Below, piece by piece: positions 22,881-36,815 of a stretch of DNA of 64,000 bases; positions within the stretch are counted from its first letter, which is position 1; each line of letters starts with the position of its first letter. Both the position numbers and the translations under genes were made by a program. Origin of the DNA: Anoplolepis gracilipes (Eukaryota > Arthropoda > Insecta > Hymenoptera > Formicidae). The stretch covers positions 4,433,501 through 4,497,500 of the forward strand of contig NC_132982.1 of assembly GCF_047496725.1 (NCBI RefSeq), read 5' to 3'. The notes under the pieces were generated by a model. It was given only the letters and a program-made list of their open reading frames with translations. It did not search any database and was not told the DNA's origin.

Positions 22881-25800
22881 TTTCTGTAACAAAAGCCAAA
22901 TCCCAACTCGGGATGGACCCGAGGAGAAGCTCGTTACGTTAACTTTTTCCATCAACTACAAAATTTACCGACGAAAACGCAATATCACACTCGTAAATTC
23001 TAGATTAAACACACACATTTCTCTAAAGTAAAGTCCACTTTTTACATTACATATTAATTTTCTAAGGCAAAATCAAAATCCGCGATTGACACTTGTCATG
23101 TTTTTACGAAACGATTGTTATAAAATATATTTCTCGGTCTCCCGGAAATACGACCCATGGCAAATTCGTGGGGAGCAGTCGATGCATCGAATTAACACAG
23201 AAACTCTATCCGAGTGCAACGCAGAGAGAGAGAGATAGAGAGAGAACGAAGGGCGGAATGGCTAATTAGCTAACGATAAATTTACGTTACGGTAGACGGT
23301 CGTGGTACGTCACGCGAAATTAGTTGCCGCACCGCCGAGATCGATTATATCAATGACTAATGTCCATAAGTTATATCTACGTTCGAAAATACGGGGAGAA
23401 CTGTGCGCGAAAAGTAGGAGATTTATATTCGAAACTTGCTATTCAACTTTTGGAGTGTCGGGATTAATTTTCCCTGCCGGTTGGCGCGCGATAAAGATAT
23501 CTCCCGATCGAACCAATCAAATTTTTCAACTCTAGCGCACGAGATGAGATACCGAGGATGATTGCGAATTGCATTATTCTCTACCTATATAAAATGTCAT
23601 AATGTAAGAATTACCGTACGACATGATATTTCGCGACACAAAATACCCTTAAGTGTTCACTCCCCTCGTGCAATACGTGATTATTTTGCCGAGAATATAA
23701 ATGTGTTTTACGTTACAAGATTTCATTAAAAGTTCTGTTAAGATAACAAACTTGCTTGGACTATTCGCAAGTTTAATGGAGAATGTTGAGAGAATTAATG
23801 TTGAATGCGTCTGTTACGTTCCCAGATGAAATACTGTGTGAATGTACCATCTGCGCAAAGAGTAATGCGTGGTACTTTGCACTTTTCATATAACTTTCTC
23901 TTTTTTTAAAAAACAAAGATGAGAATGATGCCCTACTTTCCCGGAAATTCACAATATTATGAGCTACAGTCATTAATTATAAGTTTCCGATTGTTTCTTC
24001 ATATCATTCTAAAATATATATTATTTAAGACACTAAAATTAAAAGAAAAAAAATTTTTTTCGACAATCTTTCGTGTGAATCAAATTTTTCGATAAATGCC
24101 TTTTTTATATTCCATATTATTTTAATCCCTTTGCAAATATAAATATAAAACAACAATTTGATGAATCAGAAAAATGTTAAAGAAAAAAAATATCTTTTTA
24201 ATCTAATCTCCACATTCGTTTATTTTCCATATTTACTTTGTTAAAAACATGTTATCAGCAAAACACATAATAGCTTACAATTTTTAAGTTTAAACACTTT
24301 TTTGGTAAATAAGTAAAAATAGCTTTATTCATCAGGGTTGATAAAGGCACATTTCTTTTTTTTTATGGCATCTATTTGACGCTTATCTCTTTGGAAACGT
24401 AACGTTGCTTTTACTTTTTAGTTCTACTGAACTTTTGTTTCAATTTCACGCTGCCTGCAACAGATATGAAATGCAAAAATTCGTGATGCAAAGACTCGTA
24501 ACAAAGCTATTCTATTTTGAACCAAGCCTTTGAAATAGTGAGCTATACGTACAATTGTTAGATGTTAATTAATTTAAACTATTTAAACTTTCTTTTTAAT
24601 ATTTTCGGAAAAATGTAAGAATTATATTAGAAAATTTTGCACTATTATATAAAATAAATCGAAAAAAGATTATAATCAGTGTTAAACATTTACAGAAGTT
24701 ATTGAAATAATTCATTCTCTTATCTAGCAACATCTTGAGTTTGCAAAGAATTTTGCTAAACAAATATGTGAAAACGTACTAAATGCGATATGTCAAAAAC
24801 ATTGATTCCCTCAATTGATCAAGAATAGAAAAGCAATATAAAAAGTTGCATCTAACCTGCGACTCGCAAGTATTGATCGACCCTTCAAACAAGTGATGTC
24901 ATCACTCGTACTCACATCGTCGAATATTGTCGACAAACTGTACAAGTGTCTCGACAAAGTAAAGTATTGAACGTATATAACATTTTAATTTTTTTTTTTT
25001 TTTTTCTATACTGCATCTACGACGTATGCACAAAAGCTGAATAAAAAGAAATGTTAACAATTTCATTCGTTAAGCTGTAACACAAGCAGATATTATAAAG
25101 GCACGGTACCTGATGAAATATCGAATTGCAGAGATACTTGTGAGATATCAAACGAATGAGTTCGATTGCGGATATCAAAAGAATAAAGCTAACTCCCCAG
25201 CTGGTTGAATCGAAACATGTCTAAGCAAGTATCCCTTCATTACCGTCGGCCGTGGCTTTTGTTTCGCTACCTTAATTAGACCTCACGTGCAATAAAAGCA
25301 CAGCGATATTATGCAGAGACGTGAGTTCGAGGGCGCATGTCTAATTAGCGACGGTACGCCCCGTCGTGCGGCATAATCTCCATCGCTCTGGAAGATGTAT
25401 ATCACGGACGGCTTTCGCGAACGAGGAGCACGTGCAAATTCGTCCGGCACAAATGTTATAATCGTTAATAGCGATAGTATATGAAAGAGAATACGGACGG
25501 AAAGAGAGAGCGTGTTTGCGAGAAAATTTCAAACTTCGTATGTGCGTTCGTAGTTTGATTTTCATCGAAATTTTGTTTCGATATTTTTATCGAGAGAAAA
25601 TCGAACTTCAGATTTTAATTAAAAAGCTTGTTAAAAAATAACCCGATAAAAAGAACATAAAATATATGAGAAATTTCTGCCCGTCACATACATTTCTTTT
25701 TTACTTAATAATTCTCGAATAATTTCCTCTACTTAACGTTACTCATTATAATTAAAATATAATATTCTTCAAATCTATTATCGGACTACTGAAATTTAAT

Positions 25801-26579
25801 ATCAAAATTCTTTTTAACGAATCATAATTTCTTATGCATTTTTTATACAATTGTTATAAAATTTATGTGCTTAATTGTTCTCTAAATAATTTTAACACAT
25901 TGTTGAGAGAGGATATAATATACATAAATTTCTAAATTAAAACAAATGTCATATTATATAGATTTTCTTTTCAATAAGTTGTTATAATAATAATTGAAGA
26001 GCTTACAACTGTAATGATATTATAATAATCATTATTATTTTATAGTATATGTATGTAAAAACATTCTTTTGTAATAACTTTTCCATTATGAAAATAATTT
26101 CTGTATATAATTTATAATATAGTTCATAATATTGCTAACCCACAATCTTTTTAATATTGAAATAATGCTCGAGGATTAATAAAATTTTATCAAATATTAT
26201 ATCGTAATTAACAATAGAATCAGAATTTATCAATTTAATAATTACAAAATAAGCTCATTAATCAAATACATACATTTCCATTATGTAAAATGCATATATG
26301 AAGTTTTATAATCTATATACAGTAAATATCAACGCACTTTTTCGTCAGTATTAATATTTATGAAATTTATTATTATCATTTGAAACAAAGAACATAAAAT
26401 TAGATGTACTAATTGAGAGGGAGATACGATTATCTCTTAAAAATAGCAGCAAGTGAAATAAAAGTATTGAGATATAAGTACGACATATTGCATATATCGA
26501 CAGTACTATTATCCGATTACGATGCAAGTGTTTCAAACGTAGTATCTCACAGACGTACAGCGCGTCATCCTATAAAAAA

Positions 26580-26658
26580 GTAAACAAGCAGGCAACAAAC
26601 TGCGTGATTTAAGTTAGTTTGGAATGTAAACATGAAAGCTGGTTTTGGAATGTAAACA
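26580..26658 (+). promoter_or_regulatory. cluster of three GTAAACA (forkhead-type) sites
   Basis: GTAAACA occurs at 26580-26586, 26626-26632 and 26652-26658. The last two sit in a direct repeat, TTTGGAATGTAAACA, 26 bp apart. GTAAACA is the core site of forkhead factors such as FOXO. The cluster lies about 100 bp before a CpG/GAGA island. Confidence 0.4.
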
Positions 26659-26749
26659 CAATCGCGGACGAAAGTGATTTAACATTTGCGATCGTCGGTT
26701 ATTTCCTCGAGGATTATTTCACAAATTATATTACTTCACGCACATGTGA

Positions 26750-27900
26750 GATCCGTTCGAATAATTCCCCGTCAACGGAACTGACAATGAGACGTAATGA
26801 GCCGACGACAGAGAGAAGAATGGAGAATCCACATCCCCCACGTCTTCTCTCCTTCGTCCGCGTCACCAGAAGAAGACGTTGATGAAGATTACGAATACGC
26901 AGTAATACAAAACTCATCGACTCACGTAAAGTTAGCTCCAGCTCTCGATCGATACGACGTCTCTATGTACGTAGTTCTCTTCTCCCTTTTGTCCGCTCTT
27001 GGTCTCGCTCGTTGTCTCCCTTTGTTCCCTCGCGCTAACGGGGCCACGGGAGAGAAAACATCGGTGCACACAAGAGAGAAACGAGAACCGGCGAGCGCGA
27101 AAGCAAAACTCGGGACTCGCGCACAAAACAAGAAGATACAATCGAGAACACAGCACGCATACACTCGCCTCGACTCGCGTCACACAGCTGGTAGGTACAG
27201 TCGCGTCTCGATATCGTCGCTCTCCGTCTAACGCGACAGAAGAGAGAGAGAGAAAGAGAGAGAGACGGCCGGTCGCGGGGCTTCCGCCGAAGTCGCGGTT
27301 GGCTAGCCTTGCTCGTCGTAGAAACGACGCGACATCGCGTTGAAAACGAGAGAAAGGACGAACGCGAACAATGTTCGAAATGATATTCTTCTTCTCTCTC
27401 TCTCTCTCTTTCTACGTACGAACTTGCCGAGAGGAGGTGGCCAAGCTAAAGCGAAAAAAAGTCTTTTGTCTCCGAGGTCGGAAGTCAGCCGCGAGACAAG
27501 CACCTCGATGGACACCGCGATACTGAATGCGAGAACCGAGCGACGAGCGACTGAGCCGACTGAGGCGCCGGCGTGTTCGTCCCCCACTCTTTCCACCCCC
27601 TCTCCGACTCTCCCACTCGGCCGACGCGCGTCCCCTTCCACTTCCACGATACTCGCCGAACGCTGACTCCGCGCTCGTGTGTCTTCGTGTGCCTTCGTTC
27701 GTCGCGCATCGTCGCCTACTGTCATCTCTGTCTAATCTCTCTCTGTCTTTACAGACGACGTTCTTTCTCCATCTTTCTCTCCCCTCTCTCTCTCTCTCTC
27801 TCCCTTCATTCCTCCTTCCGAGATATCGTAGCCTCTCTATCTTTACCAAAGAACTCACCTGTCGTTTAGAGCACTCTGGTTAAAGAGCTTTTATCCTTTT
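26750..27900. promoter_or_regulatory. CpG- and GAGA-rich island, probable promoter or 5' UTR
   Basis: The most CpG-rich kilobase of the window carries three GA/CT tracts (27,238-27,264; 27,391-27,410; 27,780-27,803). Such tracts are typical binding substrate for GAGA factor. Long open frames on both strands reflect lack of stops in GC-rich DNA; their products are Arg/Ser/Glu low-complexity and overlap one another. On the minus strand a consensus donor CAG|GTGAGT lies at 27859/27858, so a minus-strand 5' exon is possible. No coding exon is identified. Confidence 0.4.
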
Positions 27901-28367
27901 TTTCTTCTCTTTTTGTTCTCTTTTCCTTTTTATTCTTGTATGTATTACGTCTTTTCGATCCTTCTCGTAATCGCCTTCTCGCGATATACCGTTCTGCTTT
28001 TCTTCTTCTATCCTCCCCGTGATCTCTCCTTTTACCTCCTCCTGTGTCTATATCGTTCTTTTCTCCATGCAACACTTATATATAATGATGCATTCACGTT
28101 TTGTACGTGATATGTGTATATAATAATATACATATAATCTTTTTTATCATTCTAAACTTGTTCTAGGCAGAAGGGTAAAACCGGATTCTATCTAGATTTA
28201 TACGTGACAAGTTACGTAATTTTGTTTACATTCAGGATATAAGATCATAAAATAAATAATTAGATTTTTATAACAATATGTCAGGATTTTTAGATATAAT
28301 ATTTCCGAATTTTTATTAAATTGTAAGATGCAGAATGCACATTATACATATATGTAACAACGTTACC

Positions 28368-28496
28368 GTGACGTCAATGTAACGTCAAATATTCTTATAT
28401 AACTTTTAAATGAACCAATAGACCTTCGATCATCATCGATAAAATCATCGATATTTAAAGCGTATATAAGAATATTTGACGTTACTTTGATGTGAC
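28368..28496. repeat. MITE-like inverted repeat with 34-bp arms
   Basis: The arms 28368-28401 and 28463-28496 share GTAACGTCAAATATTCTTAT in inverted orientation, with a few mismatches at the outer ends and a 61-bp spacer. It probably is a miniature element. Confidence 0.7.
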
Positions 28497-29209
28497 AGTG
28501 ATTGCATCTAGCTTTAATAGTACGCGTATCCGTTTTAATGAAGAATGCATATAATTCACTTTTTTAAAATCTACAACCCAATTTCAATTAATTAAAAAAT
28601 TTAATTAATTATAATATATATATATAGTTTCTTTACACGCATATTTATATACATACGATGTCGAAATGTTATGTGAATCGCGACAGATGTTGGCAATTCT
28701 ATTTCCTATGACTCGAGAGTAATAATAACCGACTCTCGGATCGTATGAGTGTCTTTGAAGGCGGAGCCTGATCGACAAAAAGCGAAGAAGTGAAGCATCA
28801 GCGAAGGAAGTGGCTTTACATGTATTTGTCGGGCACAGATGTACCGTCCAAATTATTTTATATAACTATTCGAAAATATTAAATGACAATATTGAGACGA
28901 GTATATTTTTTTATAAATTTTTTCATACGTAAAAAAATTTGAGATGCGCAATGAACCAATGTAGCGGAGAAGCATCGGTGCTATTTAAGTGTGAAATGTA
29001 TATATGTGTATTATGATTCGAGTACACATGAATGGATTGCAATCTCGTAAAGACCCTAGCAAACCGTGTATTTACGTTCGCACAAATGGATCCACGACGA
29101 CGTCGACGACGCACGTGTGTATCACGAAGTGTATATTTTAGAGCTCATGTGAATGTCGTGCATCAGAATAACGTTGCTACTTGTAATATAATGTCAACGT
29201 GTCTCTTCT

Positions 29210-29214
<5 letters not shown>

Positions 29215-29271
<57 letters not shown>
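29215..29271. repeat. (TC)n microsatellite
   Basis: About 28 uninterrupted TC units. The Leu-Ser run readable across it is an artefact. Confidence 0.9.
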
Positions 29272-29273
<2 letters not shown>

Positions 29274-30653
29274 TCCCCTTATATAAAACCACACGTTATT
29301 TTAAATTACGATACATGGGTTGCGTTATAAGGGCGCACTGTGAAGCGCGTATATACACACAGACACTAGATCTCACCTGCCCTTGAATCATTCAAGGGAA
29401 TTTCAACCCGTTTCAACCGCGCATTTTTCGCACACGTTAATTTTACGTCCTCGACATGCTTCGCGAGCGGATATATCTACTCATAAAATAAGAGAGGCAA
29501 TCATGAAAATAAGTAGTTACATTTTTCAACTATATATATCAACTGAAAGCTTGTGTGTTTTCAAAACCTTTTTAAATTATCATGAATAATTGTTAAAAAT
29601 ATAATTTACATATTTATTTAAATAATTATAAATTTATAATTCTAAATTTAATATAAATTTAACATTATTTCTAAAATTATTCATTATTTATAAATATTTA
29701 AATTATTAAATTATTACTTTATTTATAAAATTTATAAGTTTTTCAATCATTTTAAATCTACATAAAAACTACTGGAATAAAACTGACAATCGCGTAAACG
29801 AGATCGAATGTCTTGCAATTGCGTATCGTAATACGGAATTGTCTAATTTCGCATCCTTGAGAGGATAAGACAACTCGGGTTATACACGTGCTCTCTTCCT
29901 CCCTTTCTCCGTCCAATATGCACACCGAATAAATTAGCATTATTTCGTTGCGGTCTTAGTTGCATACACCGTTATACATTTTGCATAGAACGTAATGATG
30001 TTACGCGCACGTGACATAGTACTGCGATGTCTATCTCAAGTTTGTCAACAGTTTGATGCCATGCTACTCAACGTCATCTTCTCGTCAAAATACGTGTATT
30101 TCATGTGTCTTTAGATAATATTCTCATTCTTGCATCGCGCGTTGTATGGATTATCGCGTTTAACTTGAAGGAGAGCACGTTCGCAACGGAAATGTTTTTA
30201 TAAAAAAATGTAGATAAAAGATAAACAAAAGGAAACTTGATGCCGACATTGGAGATATCGGCACTTTTGCTTGACCGATTTTCTTTAAAAGGACTATACT
30301 CATACTGGGATTGAAATCATCGAATTTCTCGAGCGAGAAATACGGAACAATATCTGGCCGGAAGAAATGACATTGTATCGAAGACTCTTCCAACAATATT
30401 GCACGAGGTGAAAAATATATCTAGAGTACGCGTGCTTCTCTTAGAAATAAATTAATATATAATATATAGTCTTTAATTGTCTTGATACAAATTGATTTAA
30501 TAAAAAGGAAAAATTATACTAACTTTTTTTATTCTCAAAATGTACTGAATTTTTTGTAATGTCGTAAAGCAATATTATCTTTTAATAATTTTGAGATCAT
30601 TGCATATACATATAAAAATTAAAAAGAATTTTTTTATCTTGATTGAGTTTTCC

Positions 30654-30656
<3 letters not shown>

Positions 30657-30706
<50 letters not shown>
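30657..30706. repeat. (TA)n microsatellite
   Basis: About 25 AT/TA dinucleotides. Confidence 0.9.
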
Positions 30707-30708
<2 letters not shown>

Positions 30709-31542
30709 GTTGTTTTCATCTGAGAGAACAAAAGGAAATATTCCGTGATTGATATACGTTAGTATAAAATGCGTTTTATATATACGTTTTAAAAAAATAT
30801 CAAACTAAAATAAAATAAAAGTAAAATGATCCTTTAGGTGTGTCAATTTTTACCATTTTGGGGTCACGAGATATGCGGCTCCCATAAAGAGATTTTTTTG
30901 AACTATTTGACAGGTTGAATGTGGTATGAAATAACTTGATACCTTTGGCCTTCTTTCATTTCAGGCAATTTCCGCGGACTTCGGCTTCGCGGAGTGGCTT
31001 GGCCAGTTCAATATCTTTCTGCTACTTTTACCCTATTTACCCAACTCCTGCCGTAACATTTATTTTTGTCCGCTCGGTTGCTCATGGAATTGAGGCAACA
31101 GAATTGCGATCTTCCAATTAGTTGACTCCAAGTTGACTAGTTTTTTATCGCGCTATTTCCGAAAAATAAATTCTTGGCTTATCAGGTCTTTGCTTTTTGA
31201 TAATTTTTCGCAATAAGAGCAAGGAAGTTGCTTTTTACTCTCTGATAATAACAACGATAATATACAACAGTGCTGATATATAAATTAAAATGCAAAAAAT
31301 TATTTAAAGAACATTTATAAAATTACAATAACTTTGGGACATTTTTAGAATACTTTTTGCTTTTTTTTTCACAATTCTATACTGTTAACATATCTTTATT
31401 TCTTCGTGCAACTCTCTTCCGGAATTTCGTCCGAATGCCACAACCGCGTCAAGTAGTTAAATGCAGCACTGGCGAGACAGTAGATCACGCCCCGACGACT
31501 TGAGACCACGTCACTATTCCAATATCTCTTCGGGGACAAGTC

Positions 31543-31680
31543 ATGACTTTAACGGAAGACAGTTTAAAGAGACAAATGGAAGAGGAGAGACGAGGACGAG
31601 GGGATGCTGTGCGAAAAGAAAAGAAGGCGGAGGACAGTGGCGGTTTCTCGGCCATTCGAACAAAGCGGGCCAATCTCTAA
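31543..31680 (+). other. candidate short ORF in a GC-richer island
   Basis: The ATG at 31543 opens 45 codons to TAA, giving a charged peptide (MTLTEDSLKRQMEEERRGRG...). Within 31,440-31,990 long frames are open in all three plus frames in turn and on the minus strand (102 residues, 31,677-31,985). That suggests an old exon, a decayed gene or just CpG-rich DNA. I recognise no family in any frame. Confidence 0.15.
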
Positions 31681-33028
31681 GGAGACTCGATTCCGTAGAT
31701 GTTGCTGCAGACGAAGACTTTCGCGAACGTAGCAAGCGCCAACGCAACGACATACGCTCCATCGGTGGATTCAAACGAGGCTAGCTGTTCTGTATCGAGA
31801 ACCTCGAAGGAAGAGAAGAGGCTCGTGCCGGCGTAAAGTCGAGCCAGCTCGAATACCGAGAGGAGAGTGTCCGGTGGAAGATCATCTGGGAATTTGCACG
31901 CGATTCGGGACTCTCTATTCCACCGCGAATAGTTGCTGTGGTGGCTTGTTTCCAGCAAGTTTTTTAAAAATGTAAAAGCCAACACGATCTTGTTGGTGGT
32001 GAAGGTATGAACGATGTGAAAAATGCATTAATACATTTGTTGGCGTTAAATATTTATGTTACCTTGGAGACTTACCTCAGGACGTGTACGAATAGTTTTA
32101 CGTTACGGTAAATTCATTACATGCGCGAAAAGTGCTGCAAATATAATTTTTCTCAAAATGTGTTTAAAAGATGATGGAAAAACCATTTCTTTGAATAACT
32201 TTGAATAAATTTAGTTAAACGTCTGGGCAATTGAAAACAATTTTAAAAGATTATTTATTAAAACTCTACTATTAGTAAATTAGTAGAATTAATTGAGCGA
32301 ATTATGTATGTGATATTTGTCACATTAAGATTAGCGACATTATGCTGGCAATAATAACTTTATATGCAATCTTTATAAAAAGATTTTAGAATCATTTAAT
32401 GTTTATAAAAAAATAATCAAAATATTAAAATTTAATGTGCGAAAAGTCTGAGTCGTGATCGACGGGATCAATGTTAAAGAGTCATCAGAATTCAAATTAA
32501 ACGTCAAAAGGTTTATCGGTCTAATCGCTTAACTAGCTTAAATAAACTTGTATCTCGTAAAACGAGAAAATCCCGTCTCGGAGCTTTGTGAAGCCAACTA
32601 AATCGCGAAAGGATGAGACGCGACCTCTCAACCTAAAGTACGAATCCGGAATTGTCAGTTTATTTCGCTCGGTTGAAGTCTCGGTCGAGGACTTTTGTTT
32701 TACGAAAAATACTGAACTTCGAACACGAGAATTACAGGAATGAGAACCATACTTGAGCGTACAATTAAACGTTAAGAATTAATAGAATTTTAATTCTATT
32801 ATAAATAGAATAAAAAAAAACAAATTATATATATATTCACCAGCGAATATATCGCTCTTATATTTCTACAACATATGTTATTTGTAGATATCCACATTTG
32901 AAATATTATTATAAAATATTATTCATTTATAACACGAGTTGTAAAGAAACATCCGATTCACTGGATGTGCAAGATTAAAATTAACGATGGCGATCGTATA
33001 AATAAAATTATCTTCGTGGGAATGCTGG

Positions 33029-33339
33029 CGAATGGCGCATTCGTGGACCGTACAATCACGAATTCTAACACGTGTTACCGTGTTAGAAGTAGCAACTTCT
33101 CCCGGTGCAATAACGATCCTAAGATCCCGGCCGCTCGAAATACTTTAACACTTCGTAGTCAAAGATACTGAATAGGCTATAACGATAACCGTTATCGTTA
33201 TCACCTTATTCCCGATACACCCAATCAAACGATCCTATGTGTGAGTATCAAGCTCGGACCTTGGGTGTCGTGGTGTAGGTGCCGTACATATGTGTACGGC
33301 GATGAACATCTCACGCCGCTCGAGCACACGTAGTGCTCG
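33029..33339. promoter_or_regulatory. cluster of five perfect dyad symmetries
   Basis: Perfect inverted repeats lie at 33029-33043 (CGAATG/CATTCG), 33063-33088 (TTCTAACACG/CGTGTTAGAA), 33179-33201 (ATAACGATAAC/GTTATCGTTAT), 33281-33300 (GCCGTACA/TGTACGGC) and 33321-33339 (CGAGCAC/GTGCTCG). Arms are 6-11 bp with 1-6 bp spacers. The block is CpG-richer than its surroundings. A regulatory or promoter role is inference. Confidence 0.4.
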
Positions 33340-36300
33340 TAAAGGTGTCGATGGTAGTGTCGACAGAGTTACGTATTTGCCGTTACGTCCATATGTATAC
33401 GTGTATGTATGTACCGTGACATAAGTGTAGGTATATGGATGTACATACGTGTGTGCGCTTTAAGCTCCCGCATTAAACTCAAACATTTCGAATCCCTTGG
33501 TAACGCGCCGAGAGGTATTACAATTTCACTGATGGCACACATTCACACGACTAACCGAGGAGGTCAATCAGAGGACCAATGAAGTTAAAGTCCGGAACAC
33601 GAAATAATTCGCAACCGTCTTATTTTCGTGATGTGCACTTTTAAGAGGACGGGTGTACTTAAAAATGATTGAAGCAATCTTTTTTATTTTTTGTTATAAA
33701 AAAACATAATAACGCTTTTCTTGGACATTTTAAATTATATAAAATGATTTTTTTCATATGTCTCTAATAAATGCTTCAAAAGAATAATTAAATATATATA
33801 TATAAAAATGACGTTAAAATCTTTGAAATATTCTCTTGTAAAATCATATATTTTTCAATTTTTATATATTTTTATGTTTTTCTTCAAAATCAGTCGTCCG
33901 ATTACTATTTTATTAAACTGTTCAGAAATCAATAAAATATAATTTGATCATTCGGTTTTGAAGTGTAATTTTATCACAAAAATAATTTTATTAAAAGAAT
34001 AAAAAATTGACTTTATCTAATCCATAATTTCTTTAAAATATACAGAAAAAGCATTGTGAAAAAAATTTAAATATATTAGCAAAAAAAAAAAAAGATATAA
34101 AAATTTTGTCATATAATTTATTTTTCTTTCTTTCTCTCTCTCTCTCTCTCTCATGCATATAACTGTATCCGTGCTTAAACTATATATAGCAACTGAGTAA
34201 ATCGGTTAAAAGATCATTGAATTCCATTTGATCCACGATTTGATATTTAAAAGTGCCATATGGCGTTTAAAAGATTTCTTCCCGTTATTTTTACAGCATA
34301 TCGTTCCATTCAAAGCGTAGCTTTATATGACACTAAAAATTCAACACGTTTGATATGCATTGCTGCAACTGCATGCACTCGTACCGCGAGTTCTCGTATA
34401 TCTAGAAATAGCCTCTCGACGCTTATTTATGCGTGGCCGGCCCGAACGGCCGTGTTGCACGGTATGTACATATTTGCATCGGGATCAACAATGCAGTTTT
34501 GCGAATTGTTGAAACATGATGCACCGCGTACAAATGATAAATGTGACAAATAACAACGCGCGCGTCTAATTTATCCCTTCTTTTACCGTATGAATAGTCC
34601 GAAAATGAGTGCCTAGTGACTGCATACAAACGCCGGTTCTCTTTTTTTTTCTTACTTCTTTCATTGCAACATCAGCTCTGTATCCGTCTCTGTCTGGATA
34701 AATATAAATTTTCCTCGTGAAAAGGACGGCCCTCTCGCGTTGCATTGAAACGCGGAAACTGTTTAATGCGATGCCCAGGAAATGCAAATTGCATGGTGTC
34801 GCCGCTTTAATATTGATATAATTACGAAATATGTAGATGAAGAAATCGGAGTAATTAAAACATATGCTGTTTTTCTTTACGTAATTCTCAACAACATTTA
34901 CATTACAACGTCAATAAATGTCGTGTCTTAATATTAAACATAAAAAAATTGCATTCTTCATATTTCAAGAAAATCTCGATTCATTTTGATATTAATCTAT
35001 TATCGTTGTATTATCATTCTTTTCTTTTCTATTTGTTCATTATTATGTGATTGAAATAAAACGTGAAGATATTGATTAAAGCACTTGAAAACAAACGATT
35101 CTTTCTGACTGTGATATTAAAGAGTACAGAACGTTGATTAAAAACAACCGCTATAGATCTGACACTTGTATCAACATTTCTTACAATCAGTCCGCGAATC
35201 TGCAGTTACTTGCATTTACAATGTATAAGAATATCTTTATATTATATTATAATGCAGTTGACACCTTTATATATTTTCTAAGAAAAAAAAAATCATTTTA
35301 TTATTATATTTCATATTATATTTCATAGTAATGATAAATGAAATAAAATGAGATTAATAAAAACTTTTCTGAAATATTCCACAAATTTCTCCAGCAAGCA
35401 TTACGATGGCGGTGCGCCTTTCGTTCTCAGTAGTTGCTAAGTCCGTTCATTCATTCTAAGGTACGTGAGAGAGGGTTGAAAAGGGTCTCGCGGAGAGAAA
35501 GGTCGGGTAGCAAGCCCGGGTATAATTCTGCATGCATATCTGCATGCAGGGCGGAATGCACAATACGCGATCTCTCAAATGGCTTGAAAGTGGTAGAAGT
35601 CGACGCGTCGCAGATTTAATGACGCAGCGACTAGCAGTAGACAAGAGACAAAAAGAGAGAGAGAGAGAGAGAGAGACAATGAAAGAAAATATGCAACGCG
35701 TGGAACGAGAGCACGGAAACGGTCTTGTTATACGTTATGAAACGTCATTTCTGGTAGCATTCAGGCACTCTGTATACACACAGCGTCGTGAATGAAATAT
35801 TAGTGACTGGATTATTCTCTGATGAATACAAGGAATATATCTTCAATTGATCTGAAGCTCTAGCGTTTAGGAAAATACTTCACGCTGGCAATATTATTTT
35901 CAAGGGACGAGAAGTATGCATTGTTGGTTACCACTCTTTTTAGTATATCGGGAATTCAGTATACGTTCAAACTAAAATGTACTAAACGCGCACAGCACGG
36001 GATACTCTCCTCGGGCACGGCAGAGATGTGAACGGAATCGAAAGAGCTTCGTTACTCTGATAGAGACCCGAATCGGGTTACATTCGATCTCCGTCGAAAT
36101 GGAGACCACCATCATATGCTTCCTTTAACGTGGAGATGAGATCGTTTCTTCTATATAAACAGTGATTATGTGAAGTTAAATCAACTCGAGTCTCAATTTT
36201 CAGCCGTCATTCTGACAGTGAATGAAATTCAATATAAAAGACTTAAATTGCCCGACCAATTGTTGTAAAAGTGTTAATTTCCTCCTATCTATGCATATAA

Positions 36301-36778
36301 TCGTAGAAATAAATTTTAAATGACTCAATTTTCAATAATATTATATTTTAAATAATAGATTTCGAATTGCCTTATATTTTCCCCTTTTTTTAAAAAATTC
36401 CTCACAAAAGATTCATAATTTTAAATTAATAAAAAATGGAATTAAATTTTCATATTTTCAAATAAAAGACCAGTTCAATATTTTATGTGTGTAACGTTAT
36501 GTCGAAAATACGTATACGGATTAGCTACTCAATTTTATCCGATGTTTTTATTGGGTTTCCCCTAACTGTCGCGAATACCCGTCTTGATCCGCTTACCTCG
36601 GTGTTACCCCAGTTTCTCTTAAGTATAATATATACACGGCAACTCTCTATATCATGTATAAACATAACATAACATGCATATGTATAGAGACATTTACGGT
36701 ATTTCTATTAATATGACGTTATGAAAGTAAATACATATGTTTGGGGAGTATACATACGTCCTGTGTGTATGTATGTTG

Positions 36779-36815
<37 letters not shown>

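Larger units (their letters stand above)
20511..26579. other. gene-poor stretch with two promoter-like patches
   Basis: No supported gene. It holds an A-rich run near 20,856, the compound microsatellite at 21,145, a CpG-rich promoter-like patch at 22,640-22,960, and long AT-rich stretches (22,060-22,600; 24,000-25,000; 25,600-26,500). Open frames at 20,950-21,264 and 23,302-23,535 cover repeats or CpG patches and show no domain. Confidence 0.4.
28497..33028. other. gene-poor stretch
   Basis: No supported gene. It contains a long (TC)n at 29,215, extremely AT-rich DNA at 29,590-29,750, a (TA)n tract at 30,657-30,706 and a GC-richer island at 31,440-31,990 listed separately. Confidence 0.4.

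Noticed and set aside
26618..26658. TGGAATGTAAA twice, matching the start of miR-1.
   Set aside because: The rest of the mature sequence does not match and there is no hairpin; better explained as repeated forkhead sites.
26797..27883. Many overlapping frames of 80-148 codons on both strands.
   Set aside because: They arise from CpG-rich, stop-poor DNA with GA/CT tracts. The products are low-complexity Arg/Ser/Leu and mutually exclusive.
31733..31972. A cysteine-containing frame after a basic cleavage-like site, resembling a neuropeptide precursor.
   Set aside because: No ATG, no signal peptide and no family match; odd cysteine number. Mentioned only as part of the island.
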